Source: Thermoplasmatales archaeon SW_10_69_26 (GTDB lineage Archaea; Thermoplasmatota; SW-10-69-26). Taken from it: 64,000 nucleotides of DNA. The notes under the pieces were generated by a model that saw only the letters and a program-made list of their open reading frames with translations, did no database searches and had not been told where the DNA came from. The position numbers were made by a program, and so were the translations under genes. Shown here piece by piece: positions 41,201-48,698 of the stretch; the stretch's first letter is position 1; each line of letters starts with the position of its first letter. Location: contig PXUB01000029.1 in the NCBI GenBank assembly GCA_003009755.1, positions 13,946 through 77,945 on the forward strand, in the 5' to 3' direction.

Positions 41201-41334
41201 GCAGTGGGACCCTGGTCTGGGCAACGGGGCTGGCCTGGACAGCCGGTGGCGTCCCGAGACGCGGGGAAGATCGTTCGCGTCTCGGCAAAGGACGACCGCC
41301 GAGCGGTCGTCCGGACAGGCCTCCGCAGGTTCGA
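41201..41334 (+). pseudogene. degenerate tRNA-Leu copy with a hairpin insert in the variable arm
   Basis: 41201-41251 matches the 5' part of tRNA-Leu at 41536-41586, and 41316-41334 matches its variable/T-arm part; 64 bases made of two perfect hairpins lie between. Homology extends 18 bases upstream (gggctgggcgt.cttgtc). The anticodon position reads GGA instead of UAA. The T-arm and 3' acceptor strand are absent, so it should not be functional. Confidence 0.65.
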
Positions 41335-41446
41335 TCACGAGAGCCGAAGGGGGGTGGCCCGGCTCTCGTGAGAGCCCGAGGGCGGCGAGGTCGCTCGCCT
41401 TCGGGCGGATCGCCAGGGCGCGGCGGCCACGGTTCGGGCCTTGGCG
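41252..41446. repeat. second array of perfect inverted repeats
   Basis: Arms: 41254-41263/41276-41285 (CCGAGACGCG), 41290-41299/41303-41312 (GGACGACCGC), 41335-41345/41361-41371 (TCACGAGAGCC), 41374-41379/41401-41406 with inner 41384-41389/41394-41399, and 41411-41419/41438-41446 (one G-U pair). Sequences differ from each other and from the array at 930-1286 but have the same architecture. No coding frame. Confidence 0.75.
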
Positions 41447-41476
41447 AGAGCAGGTCCGGCCGGAGGGAGGACGTGC

Positions 41477-41494
41477 GGAATCCTGCCCCCTGCA
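41477..41494 (+). repeat. tRNA-Leu 3'-end fragment (possible att remnant)
   Basis: ggaatcctgccccctgca equals the last 18 bases of the tRNA-Leu gene (41603-41620) except for its first two positions. Confidence 0.6.
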
Positions 41495-41535
41495 TCGCAG
41501 GGTTCTTCCAACGCGCTGGGCTGGGCGTGCTTGTC

Positions 41536-41620
41536 GCAGGGGTACCCTAGTCTGGGCAACGGGGCTGGCCTTAAGAGCCGGTGGCGCAGGCCTCCGCAGG
41601 TTCGAATCCTGCCCCCTGCA
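41536..41620 (+). tRNA. tRNA-Leu (anticodon UAA)
   Basis: An 85-nt type II tRNA. Acceptor GCAGGGG pairs with CCCCTGC, discriminator A at 41620, CCA not encoded. Anticodon stem CTGGC/GCCGG with loop CTTAAGA gives UAA; the long variable arm is GGCGCAGGCCTCC region; T-arm GCAGG-TTCGAAT-CCTGC. No intron. Partial copies of the gene lie on both sides. Confidence 0.95.
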
Positions 41621-41738
41621 CTGACGGACTCGAGCCAAGGATGGCGGGGCAGGATGAGAACCCTGGTTCGATCCGGAGATTCGGCGGAGAAGGGGATGAA
41701 TCTGCGGAGCGGCCGAACGAGCACCGCGAGTTCGGCCA

Positions 41739-41767
41739 GAATCCTGCCCCCTGCACTGACGAACTCG
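41739..41767 (+). repeat. tRNA-Leu 3'-end and flank duplication (possible att site)
   Basis: Repeats the last 16 bases of tRNA-Leu and the next 13 bases (41605-41633, one difference). The 105 bases between the two copies contain more inverted repeats (GGCCGAAC/GTTCGGCC and AGATTC/GAATCT) and no gene. Confidence 0.65.
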
Positions 41768-41870
41768 ACGAGGGCCCGCACCCCCTTCCGAGGCCGTTTC
41801 GACGAGAGCATCGCCTCCCGAGGCGGTCTTCTCGGCTGAGACGAGCTGTGGGACAGGACCGAGAAGCGAA

Positions 41871-41880
41871 GGCTTATGAA
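41871..41880 (+). promoter_or_regulatory. TATA box of cold-shock gene (ggcttatgaa)
   Basis: Centred 27 nt before ATG 41902, a textbook leaderless archaeal promoter. Confidence 0.6.
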
Positions 41881-41901
41881 CGGAGCGCGCGTGGCCCTCG
41901 C

Positions 41902-42096
41902 ATGGCCACCGGCAAGGTCGCGTTCTTCCACGATCGGAAGGGCTACGGTTTCATCGAGACGAGCAGTGCCGACGACGACGTTTTCTTCCACGCGGAGGAC
42001 TTCGACGGCCCCGACCCCGAAGAAGGACAAGAGGTCGAGTTCGAGATCGAGCAAGCGGACCGCGGTCCCCGGGCAGTGAACCTCGAGTTCGCGTAG
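41902..42096 (+). CDS. cold-shock-domain protein
   Basis: A 64-residue CspA-like OB-fold protein that binds single-stranded nucleic acid. RNP1 is KGYGFIET and RNP2 is DDVFFHAEDF; the start MATGKVAFFHD is typical. Acidic overall. The long upstream frame is an artefact of the tRNA-rich region; the TATA box fixes ATG 41902 as the start. Confidence 0.95.
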   Translation: MATGKVAFFHDRKGYGFIETSSADDDVFFHAEDFDGPDPEEGQEVEFEIEQADRGPRAVNLEFA

Positions 42097-42180
42097 CGGC
42101 TCCTTCCGTCCGTCTCGGCCTTCCCGCCGGCCCCTCCCGGGTGCCCGGTGCGGCTCCCATCGAACATTTTTCGTTCCGAG

Positions 42181-42440
42181 GGCCTTGGCGTCTCTCGACA
42201 GGGTGAAAAAGACGGATCTTCGGCAACGAGGAAACCTCCTCGGGAGCGACCCAGCCGCCAGCGTCGCTGGTCTCGGGCGCGGTTGGATCCTCGCGCAAGG
42301 CTCCCTCGGCTTGACGGGCAGTGGTGTAAGTCCTGGCGTGGGGGGTCCGACGCCGGGAAACGAGATCCTCGGCGAGGAGGGGAACGGGGGTCCGGCGTCC
42401 GTCGGCCGGCGCCTTGGACTTCGTGGAGGACCATCCCCCC
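42181..42440 (+). repeat. dispersed structured element, copy 3 (partial), with further inverted repeats
   Basis: 42181-42322 shares tctctcgac, gacggatcttc and cagcg-gctg...ggttggatcctcgcgca with the copies at 17666 and 33031 but lacks the long GGCGCC stem. 42340-42440 holds a GACGCCGG/CCGGCGTC pair around TCCTCG/CGAGGA. No reading frame looks coding in 42097-42503. Confidence 0.65.
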
Positions 42441-42470
42441 GGGCGACCGTCCGCGGCTTCGAGACCCCTC

Positions 42471-42480
42471 AGGCTTTCAT
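42471..42480 (+). promoter_or_regulatory. TATA-like box (aggctttcat)
   Basis: Centred 28 nt before ATG 42504. Confidence 0.55.
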
Positions 42481-42503
42481 AGCTCGGTTGCGGTGGCTCG
42501 CTC

Positions 42504-43532
42504 ATGCGCGCGTTCGGCTTCGAACAGCACGGCGGTCCCGAGGTCCTCGAGCACTTCGAGGTCGACCGGCCCGAGCCTGGCCCTGGCGAGGTCCGGGTCA
42601 AGACGGAGGCGGTGGCTCTCAACCACCTGGACATCTGGGTGCGCGAGGGCTGGCCGGGTCTGGATCTCGAGCTCCCCCACGTCCTCGGCACGGACACGGC
42701 CGGCGTCGTCGCCGAGACCGGTCCCAACGTGCAGGGCCTCGACCGTGGCGACCCGGTCGTCGTCAACCCGGCCCTGTGGTGCGGGTTCTGCCGCGCTTGC
42801 GAGCGCGGCGAGCAGTCGCTTTGCGAGAACTTCACGATCCTCGGCGAGCACGTGCGCGGCAGCCTCTGTGAGGAGGTCGTGGTGCCGGCCCGCAACGTGC
42901 TCGTCCGACCGGGGCGCCTGGAGACCCACGAGGCGGCGGCCGTTCCGCTCGTGTTCCAGACCGCTTGGCGGATGGCCAACCGCGGCGACATCCGGCCCGA
43001 CAACATCGTGTTCGTGCCGGGCGCCGGCGGCGGCGTCGCCACCGCCTCGATCCAGATCGCCAAGCACCTGGGCGCGCAGGTCATCGCTTCCACCAGCAGC
43101 GAGGAGAAGGCCGCCAAGGCCGAGAAGATCGGTGCCGACGACGTCGTCGACTACACCGAGGACGACTGGGGCGAGCAGGTGTACGACCTAACGCAGGGTG
43201 AAGGCGTCGACGTCGTGCTCGACAGCGTCGGCGAGGAGGTCTGGGCCGAAGCCCAGCGCTTCCTCACGGACGGCGGCGACCTCGTCTGCTGCGGCGCCAC
43301 CAGCGGCCCCCAAGCGCAGCTGGATCTGCGCTACGTGTTCTACAACCAGCTGAGCTTCGTCGGATCCACGATGGCGTCCGCCAGCGAGTTCGACGAGATC
43401 ATGAGCCTGGTCTTCAACGGCTGGATGGAGCCGATCGTCGACTCGACGTTCAGCTTCGAGGAGGCGAACAAAGCCTTCGAGTACCTGGAGGACGGCCGCC
43501 AGTTCGGCAAGGTCGTCGTCGAGACGGCCTGA
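42504..43532 (+). CDS. zinc-type alcohol dehydrogenase/quinone oxidoreductase
   Basis: A 342-residue MDR-family NAD(P)H oxidoreductase. The N-terminal GroES-like domain includes NHLDIWVREGWPG and a structural zinc site CGFCRACERGEQSLC; the cofactor motif is GAGGGVATASIQIAKHLGAQ (AxGGxG type). The catalytic zinc His-Glu pair is not complete at HVLGTDTAG, so it could be either an alcohol dehydrogenase or a quinone reductase. Substrate unknown. Confidence 0.88.
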   Translation: MRAFGFEQHGGPEVLEHFEVDRPEPGPGEVRVKTEAVALNHLDIWVREGWPGLDLELPHVLGTDTAGVVAETGPNVQGLDRGDPVVVNPALWCGFCRACERGEQSLCENFTILGEHVRGSLCEEVVVPARNVLVRPGRLETHEAAAVPLVFQTAWRMANRGDIRPDNIVFVPGAGGGVATASIQIAKHLGAQVIASTSSEEKAAKAEKIGADDVVDYTEDDWGEQVYDLTQGEGVDVVLDSVGEEVWAEAQRFLTDGGDLVCCGATSGPQAQLDLRYVFYNQLSFVGSTMASASEFDEIMSLVFNGWMEPIVDSTFSFEEANKAFEYLEDGRQFGKVVVETA

Positions 43533-43544
43533 CGGATCGCGCCG

Positions 43545-45074
43545 TCACGGGACCTGGGTTCCGTCCTCCGCCCTCGGGGGATCGAACGTGGGCCAGGTGG
43601 CGATCTCGACCTGGCGCCCGGTGGTTTCCTCGAGGTTCGCCATCGAGAGGGCGAGGTTCGAGATCCCGACCGCACCCGGCGGGACCACGTGCAGCGTGAC
43701 GATCGTCCCGACGGCGTCGCCCTCGGCGTCGATCACCGGGCTGCCCGAATCGCCGCCGGTCGGGGGCATGCCGAAGTGCGCCATGGTCGAGTCCTCGTTC
43801 TGCTGCAGCACGACGCCGGTCCGCGAGTCGCCGACGTTGGCGTCCTCGCCGGCGTCGCGGACGGGCGAGTTCGCGTACGGGTAGATCTGGGACCCCACGC
43901 TCGGCGGTTCGGCGATCCCCGTCGGTCCACCCCAGACGCGCAGCGCGGGATGCCCCTCGTCTCGGGCCTGATCGGGGATCTCGAGGAGGGCGAAGTCGTC
44001 CCAGTAGCCGGGATCGGAGGGCCGCGTCGTCGGGCACGTGAGCAGATCGAGGAGGGCGGCGTGGCTGCAGTGGGCCAGCCCGGCCTGGATCTGCCCGTCC
44101 GCGATGCCAACGGGATCGCCGAGGTCGAGGCCGCGCACGCAGTGGGCGGCGGTGCCGACGTAAAGCGTCCGATCGTCGGGGGTCGAGAAGACGAAGTTGC
44201 CGGTACAGATCGGCAGGCCCTGGACGTCGCGCTCGCCGAGCGTGACTCCGGGGCGGAACGTGGCCTCGTCGAGGTTGGGCCAGCCGGGGTCGACGGTGTC
44301 GTTGCCGGCCTCGGGGACGAGCGTGGGGACATCGGGGGCCTCGGGGTTGGCTTGCACGGTCAACGTGGCCGTGAAGGCGACCGGCTCGGCGGCCGCCTCA
44401 GGTGTGCGTGGTCCCCCGTCGTGAACGCAGGGGTCGCCTCCGGTCGGCGCTTGCTGTTGGGGGCACCGCGTGACGTGGACGCTCCAGTTCGTCGGCTCCT
44501 CCCGAGCGAGCGCGGAGACTCCACAGCTCGCCTGTTCCTCGCCGGCGTCCTGGCAGAGGAACGTCGTGTCGGGGGCGTCCAACTGCGTGGCCAGCGCCGC
44601 CGGGCTCTCCAAGGCCAGCTCGGCCTCGACGGTGTAGGCGGTCGTCGTGGGGACCTCGATGGCCGCCTGCTTGCCCAGCGAGGTGTTCGCGGAGGCGAGG
44701 CGCTCGTTGGCGGCGGGCAGCTCGTCCTCCCAGGTGAACACGATCGTCGAGTCGTTCACGCGCTCGCGATCGGCGCCCTCCATCGAGAGGTTGCCCAGCC
44801 GGGGCTCGTCCTCGTCCGTGTCGTTCCCGGCGTCGCCGTCGTCGGCTGATTCGTTCGCCGTAGCGTTGTGATCGGTGGGGGCGGGCTCGGGATCGGCCTC
44901 CCCAGTTCTGTTGGACCCAGCGTACCTCTCCCCGTCGGCGTTGGCGTCCTCCTGGTCTGTCGTCTCCTCGGACGCGAGGGGATTGACAGGAGCACGAACG
45001 TCCAGAGGAGGGCCCCCGGCGCCTCCGGCAACGATCAGGACAGCCAGGCCCAGGGCCAGCAGGCGTCGGTACAT
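43545..45074 (-). CDS. secreted trypsin-like (S1) serine protease
   Basis: A 509-residue exported protein. Signal peptide (MYRRLLALGLAVLIVAGGAG), then a Thr/Asp/Asn-rich linker with many NxS/T sites, a beta domain with paired cysteines (about 165-215), and a C-terminal S1 protease domain (about 290-490). Triad: His in GTAAHCVRG, Asp in YWDDFALLEIP, Ser in TGGDSGSPVID. Chymotrypsin-type proteases are uncommon in archaea but known in surface-degrading ones. The gene converges on the oxidoreductase. Confidence 0.9.
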   Translation of the reverse strand: MYRRLLALGLAVLIVAGGAGGPPLDVRAPVNPLASEETTDQEDANADGERYAGSNRTGEADPEPAPTDHNATANESADDGDAGNDTDEDEPRLGNLSMEGADRERVNDSTIVFTWEDELPAANERLASANTSLGKQAAIEVPTTTAYTVEAELALESPAALATQLDAPDTTFLCQDAGEEQASCGVSALAREEPTNWSVHVTRCPQQQAPTGGDPCVHDGGPRTPEAAAEPVAFTATLTVQANPEAPDVPTLVPEAGNDTVDPGWPNLDEATFRPGVTLGERDVQGLPICTGNFVFSTPDDRTLYVGTAAHCVRGLDLGDPVGIADGQIQAGLAHCSHAALLDLLTCPTTRPSDPGYWDDFALLEIPDQARDEGHPALRVWGGPTGIAEPPSVGSQIYPYANSPVRDAGEDANVGDSRTGVVLQQNEDSTMAHFGMPPTGGDSGSPVIDAEGDAVGTIVTLHVVPPGAVGISNLALSMANLEETTGRQVEIATWPTFDPPRAEDGTQVP

Positions 45075-45127
45075 GCCCTGGGGTGGGTGTGTGGGCTGTT
45101 GAGTCGTGAGGCCACGGGGTTAAAATT

Positions 45128-45424
45128 TCACGATCCGCCGTTGCGTTTCGAGGTTCGACGCGTCCGATCGCTGATGGTCGGCGCCTCGCCCAGTCGCGCC
45201 TCGATCTCGGCTTGCCGGTCCTCGTGGCTGCGCTTCTTCTTCAGCAGCCGCTCGGCCTGCGGGTTCAGGGACGTCGGGCAGCGTTGGCAGTTGACGGTGC
45301 CCAGCTCGCCCTCGATCCGCTGGATCTTCTCCTCGAGGCGCCGGTACTCGCGCTCGAGGGTTTCGCGCTCGTACTCGTCGGGCTCGTCCAGGCCGAGCCA
45401 CCGCTTGACCGTCGCGAACACCAC
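45128..45424 (-). CDS. coiled-coil protein, paralogue of next gene
   Basis: A 98-residue protein: MVFATVKRWLGLDEPDEYER, then a strongly charged helix (REYRRLEEKIQRIEGEL), a CQRC pair, and a second charged helix. The N-terminal 40 residues align with the upstream neighbour at 45468-45749 (KxWLGLxxExxxYERExLxREYxRLExKIQR). An AGGAGG ribosome-binding sequence precedes GTG 45424. Function unknown; the hydrophobic, amphipathic N-terminus might bind membrane. Confidence 0.65.
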   Translation of the reverse strand: MVFATVKRWLGLDEPDEYERETLEREYRRLEEKIQRIEGELGTVNCQRCPTSLNPQAERLLKKKRSHEDRQAEIEARLGEAPTISDRTRRTSKRNGGS

Positions 45425-45467
45425 GTCGTGGTCCTCCTAAGGCCTCTTCAACTCTCGCTTGAACGGC

Positions 45468-45749
45468 TCAGTCCCGGCGCCGGGCCTGCCCGCCGGTCTT
45501 CGGGGGCCCGCCGAGCTTGGTCTCGACCTCGTCCTGGCGCTTGCGGAGCTTGCGCATCTCGTCGATCAAGCGCCGCGCCTTCGGGTTCTGCTTCTTCTTG
45601 CTCTTGGCGGTGGGCGTGTCCTCGAGCTCGCGCTCGCGGCGCTGGATCTTGCGTTCCAGGCGTTTGTACTCGCGCTTCAGGGCCTCGCGCTCGTAGCCTT
45701 CGGCTTCGTCCACGAGCCCGAGCCACTGCTTGAGCTTCCCGAGCACCAC
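45468..45749 (-). CDS. coiled-coil protein, tandem paralogue
   Basis: From GTG 45749, 93 residues: VVLGKLKQWLGLVDEAEGYE, then KREYKRLERKIQRRERELED and a Lys/Arg-rich second helix. It lacks the CxxC of its paralogue (TPTAKSKKKQNPKARRL at that place). The pair looks like a tandem duplication with divergence at the C-terminus. An accttcaagg box sits 25 nt upstream. Function unknown. Confidence 0.6.
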   Translation of the reverse strand: MVLGKLKQWLGLVDEAEGYEREALKREYKRLERKIQRRERELEDTPTAKSKKKQNPKARRLIDEMRKLRKRQDEVETKLGGPPKTGGQARRRD

Positions 45750-45856
45750 CCCAAGCAGGCCGGCGGATGCGCCTTGAAGGTTGCGCCTTGCACCCGCCCA
45801 CCCCCGGCTGGGCCGCTCGGGGCTGGCGGCGTGGGGAGCCAGGGCCTCGTCTTCCC

Positions 45857-46324
45857 CTAACCTCCCGAGGCCCTCATCCGAGCGGCGATGACGCCGTTGA
45901 TCACGAGCTCGACGCCGCCCTCGGCGCCCTCGACCTCGACGTGTTCCTGGGGGGCCGCCGCCGGCAGCACGGCCTGGCCCTCGGTCGCGTTGAGGTAGGC
46001 GTCCGGCGTCTCGAAGTCCAGCGGGATCAGCCGGTAGGCCTGGCGCTTGACGTAGGGGATGGGCTGACCTTCGGCTCGCGTCGTGATCGTGACGCGGTCC
46101 CCCGGCTCGAGGTCCGTGTTCTCCTGCAGCGCCTGGCGGTGGAGGCCGAGCGCGTCCTCCGGCAGCTCCTCGGAGAACCCACCGAGCACCGTCAGGTAGG
46201 CGTGCCGCGTGGTCTCGACGGGCCAAGGCAGGCCGCCGAACTGGTAACCGTCGATCTGGTCGGGGTCCGAACACCAGGCCCCACTCGTTCGACGCTCGCC
46301 GTCGGGGTTCCGGGGCAGCTCCAT
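45857..46324 (-). CDS. hypothetical soluble protein
   Basis: A 155-residue acidic protein beginning MELPRNPDGERRTSGAWCSD. Aromatic/Pro-rich N-half (DGYQFGGLPWPVETTRHAYL), beta-rich C-half (DRVTITTRAEGQPIPYVKRQ, VEVEGAEGGVELVINGV). No motif or family recognised. Promoter box aacccttaac is centred 29 nt before ATG 46324. Confidence 0.6.
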   Translation of the reverse strand: MELPRNPDGERRTSGAWCSDPDQIDGYQFGGLPWPVETTRHAYLTVLGGFSEELPEDALGLHRQALQENTDLEPGDRVTITTRAEGQPIPYVKRQAYRLIPLDFETPDAYLNATEGQAVLPAAAPQEHVEVEGAEGGVELVINGVIAARMRASGG

Positions 46325-46348
46325 CGCGTGGTATTGTCTTGCACGGAC

Positions 46349-46358
46349 GGGTTAAGGG
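46349..46358 (-). promoter_or_regulatory. TATA-like box (cccttaaccc)
   Basis: On the minus strand, centred 29 nt before ATG 46324; leaderless arrangement. Confidence 0.55.
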
Positions 46359-46425
46359 TTTCGAAAAGCCTCCGAGTTCTTTCCGCACGAACGCCACATC
46401 GGGCTGATAGCACGATGTTGGTTCG

Positions 46426-47196
46426 TCATACGTCCGAAACGGGGGGCCGAGCCGGCCGACGGCGGTGGCCGGAGGTGCGCTGGCAGTCCGGGCACCAGAA
46501 CGTGATCCGATCCCACTCGCCGACCCGAGCGCGTTCGACGTCGGCCCCGCAACCGGGGCACTCGCTGGCCCGGTAGATCCGACGACCCCCCTGGTTCGGG
46601 TAGGGACCGCCGCGCTCGTACCAGGCCTCGGTCACGGAGATCGCCTCCTCCAAGACCCGCTGGCGATCGCGCTCGGGGATCTCGCAGGCGGGCGTCCTCG
46701 GGTGGACGCATGCGTTGTACAGCGCCTCGTTCTTGATGATGTTGCCCACGCCGCCGAACACCGACTGGTCCAACAGCACGCTGGCGACCACGTCCTCTCG
46801 GGCCGCCAGCGCCTGCAGCGCCCGCGCCTGATCGAAACAGGGCTTGAGCACGTCGCCGGTGGGATCGAGCTCGTTCGCGAGCTGGTCGGGCTCCCAGACC
46901 TTCGCCGAGCAGTTGTAGGTGGAGAACTCGTCCTCCTCGCAACGCAAGGAGAGGCGCGGCGGCTGGTCCTCGCGCCGCTCGTTGACCCGGTAGGTCCCGT
47001 ACATGTAGAAGTGGAACACGACCGCGGGCCCGTCGGTCTCGATCACCAGCCGCTTCTTGACGGGACGGACGGTCTCGATCGCGCGGCCGGCGAGCTGTTC
47101 GATCGGCTGGCGGGCGTTGCCGGCGACCTCCTGGATGCGCTGGCCCTCCAACGGCGACAGCCGGTCGGCCAGCGCGTGGATCGGGGGTCCCTCCAT
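46426..47196 (-). CDS. Fpg/Nei-family DNA glycosylase (endonuclease VIII-like)
   Basis: A 256-residue base-excision repair enzyme. It begins MEGPPIHALADRL, so Glu2-Gly-Pro replace the Pro-Glu of Fpg, as in Nei types. The helix-two-turn-helix contains SVFGGVGNIIKNEALYNA, and the C-terminal zinc finger is CPGCGADVERARVG...FWCPDCQR. It removes oxidised bases and cuts the backbone. The residue after the initiator Met should be its Schiff-base nucleophile after processing; in the family this is Pro, here Glu follows Met, so the numbering needs care. Confidence 0.88.
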   Translation of the reverse strand: MEGPPIHALADRLSPLEGQRIQEVAGNARQPIEQLAGRAIETVRPVKKRLVIETDGPAVVFHFYMYGTYRVNERREDQPPRLSLRCEEDEFSTYNCSAKVWEPDQLANELDPTGDVLKPCFDQARALQALAAREDVVASVLLDQSVFGGVGNIIKNEALYNACVHPRTPACEIPERDRQRVLEEAISVTEAWYERGGPYPNQGGRRIYRASECPGCGADVERARVGEWDRITFWCPDCQRTSGHRRRPARPPVSDV

Positions 47197-47331
47197 CGGG
47201 GATCGACTCCCGGCAGGCTCTCCTCCCTGTTAACCCGTGTGGGAACGGCCTTCCCCGCCGCCTGGGCCAGCCCAGGTCTCGCGGCCGAGCCACTTATCAC
47301 GGGCCCACGGCCTCCCCTCGTCGAAGCCCGC

Positions 47332-48684
47332 ATGCCCGTGCACGACAGCATCCTCGACACCGTCGGCCGGACGCCGCTGGTCCGCCTGGACGAGGTCGTG
47401 GCCGAGGGGCCCGAGGTCCTGGCCAAGGTCGAGAGCTTCAACCCTGGCGGCAGCGTGAAGGACCGGATCGGTCGCTCGATGATCGAGGCCGCCGAGGAGG
47501 CCGGCGATCTCGAGCCCGGCGGCACGATCGTCGAGAGCACCAGCGGCAACACCGGGATCGGGCTCGCCATCGCGGCCACGCAGATGGGCTATGATGTCGT
47601 GTTCACGATGCCGGACAAGATGGCGGTCGAGAAGGAGCGCATGCTGCGCGCCTACGGCGCCGACGTCATCCGCTGCCCGACCGGCGTCGAGGCCGAGGAC
47701 CCCCGCTCGTACTACTCCGTCGCCGAACGGATGGCCGAGGACCTGGACAACGCCATCTACGTCAACCAGTACTACAACGAGGCCAACCCCGAGGCCCACG
47801 TCCGCTCGACGGGGCCGGAGATCTGGGAGGCCACCGACGGCGAGGTCACCCACTTCGTCGCGGGCGTCGGCACCGGCGGCACGATCTCGGGCACCTCGCG
47901 GTTCCTGAAGGATCAGGACCCCAGCCTGACGACGATCGGGGTCGACCCCGAGGGCTCGATCCTCGCCCACAAGCACGAGACCGGCGAGACCGAGCCCGAT
48001 CTGGCCGAACCCTACCTCACCGAGGGCATCGGCGAGGACCTGGTCCCCTCGACGGTCTGGTTCGAGGAGATCGACGAGTTCGTGCGCACCGACGACGAGG
48101 AGAGCTTCGCCATGGCTCGCCGCCTGGCCAAAGAGGAAGGCATCCTCAACGGCTCCTCGTGCGGGTCCGCCGTCGTCGGCGTCAACCGCGCGATCGAGCA
48201 GGGCCTCATCGACGACGACGCCACGGTCGTCGTCATCCTGCCGGACACCGGCGAACGCTACCTCTCCACCGCCTACGACGAAGCCTGGCTGCGCGGCAAG
48301 GGCCTCATCGAACCGGCCGAGACCGTCGGCGAGGCGGCCGCGACCCCGATCCCGAAGGTCACCCCCGACGACGGGCTCGAGGCGATCTTGCGCGTGGCTC
48401 AAGCCCGCGAGGTCCCCAGCGTGCCCGTCGTCGAGGACGACGAGGTGCTGGGCCTGGTCGTGCTCGACGAGGTGTACGGCGAGCTGCTGCAGTCCACCCG
48501 ACCGCGCGAGCGCAACGCCCACCAGCTGGCCAGCCAGACGCCGCCCAGCGTCGACGCCGACACCCCGCTGGGCTCGGCCGTCGCCACGCTGTCCAAGGAG
48601 CACACGCTCGTCGTGACCGACGAGGGCACCCCCCACGGCCTCCTGACGCGCGAGGCCGCGCTCCGCCACATGGGCCGCCTGTAA
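47332..48684 (+). CDS. cystathionine beta-synthase/cysteine synthase with CBS pair
   Basis: A 450-residue PLP enzyme. PLP lysine in PGGSVKDRIG (about residue 42), phosphate loop GVGTGGTISGTSRFLK, STSGNTGIGLA, and the late GSSCGSAVVG. Residues about 335-450 form a CBS-domain pair (IPKVTPDDGLEAILRVAQ, PPSVDADTPLGSAVATLS). This is the eukaryote-like cystathionine synthase or a regulated cysteine synthase. ATG 47332 gives the usual short N-terminus. Followed closely by a methyltransferase gene. Confidence 0.9.
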   Translation: MPVHDSILDTVGRTPLVRLDEVVAEGPEVLAKVESFNPGGSVKDRIGRSMIEAAEEAGDLEPGGTIVESTSGNTGIGLAIAATQMGYDVVFTMPDKMAVEKERMLRAYGADVIRCPTGVEAEDPRSYYSVAERMAEDLDNAIYVNQYYNEANPEAHVRSTGPEIWEATDGEVTHFVAGVGTGGTISGTSRFLKDQDPSLTTIGVDPEGSILAHKHETGETEPDLAEPYLTEGIGEDLVPSTVWFEEIDEFVRTDDEESFAMARRLAKEEGILNGSSCGSAVVGVNRAIEQGLIDDDATVVVILPDTGERYLSTAYDEAWLRGKGLIEPAETVGEAAATPIPKVTPDDGLEAILRVAQAREVPSVPVVEDDEVLGLVVLDEVYGELLQSTRPRERNAHQLASQTPPSVDADTPLGSAVATLSKEHTLVVTDEGTPHGLLTREAALRHMGRL

Positions 48685-48698
48685 GCCGAGGTGGTCGC

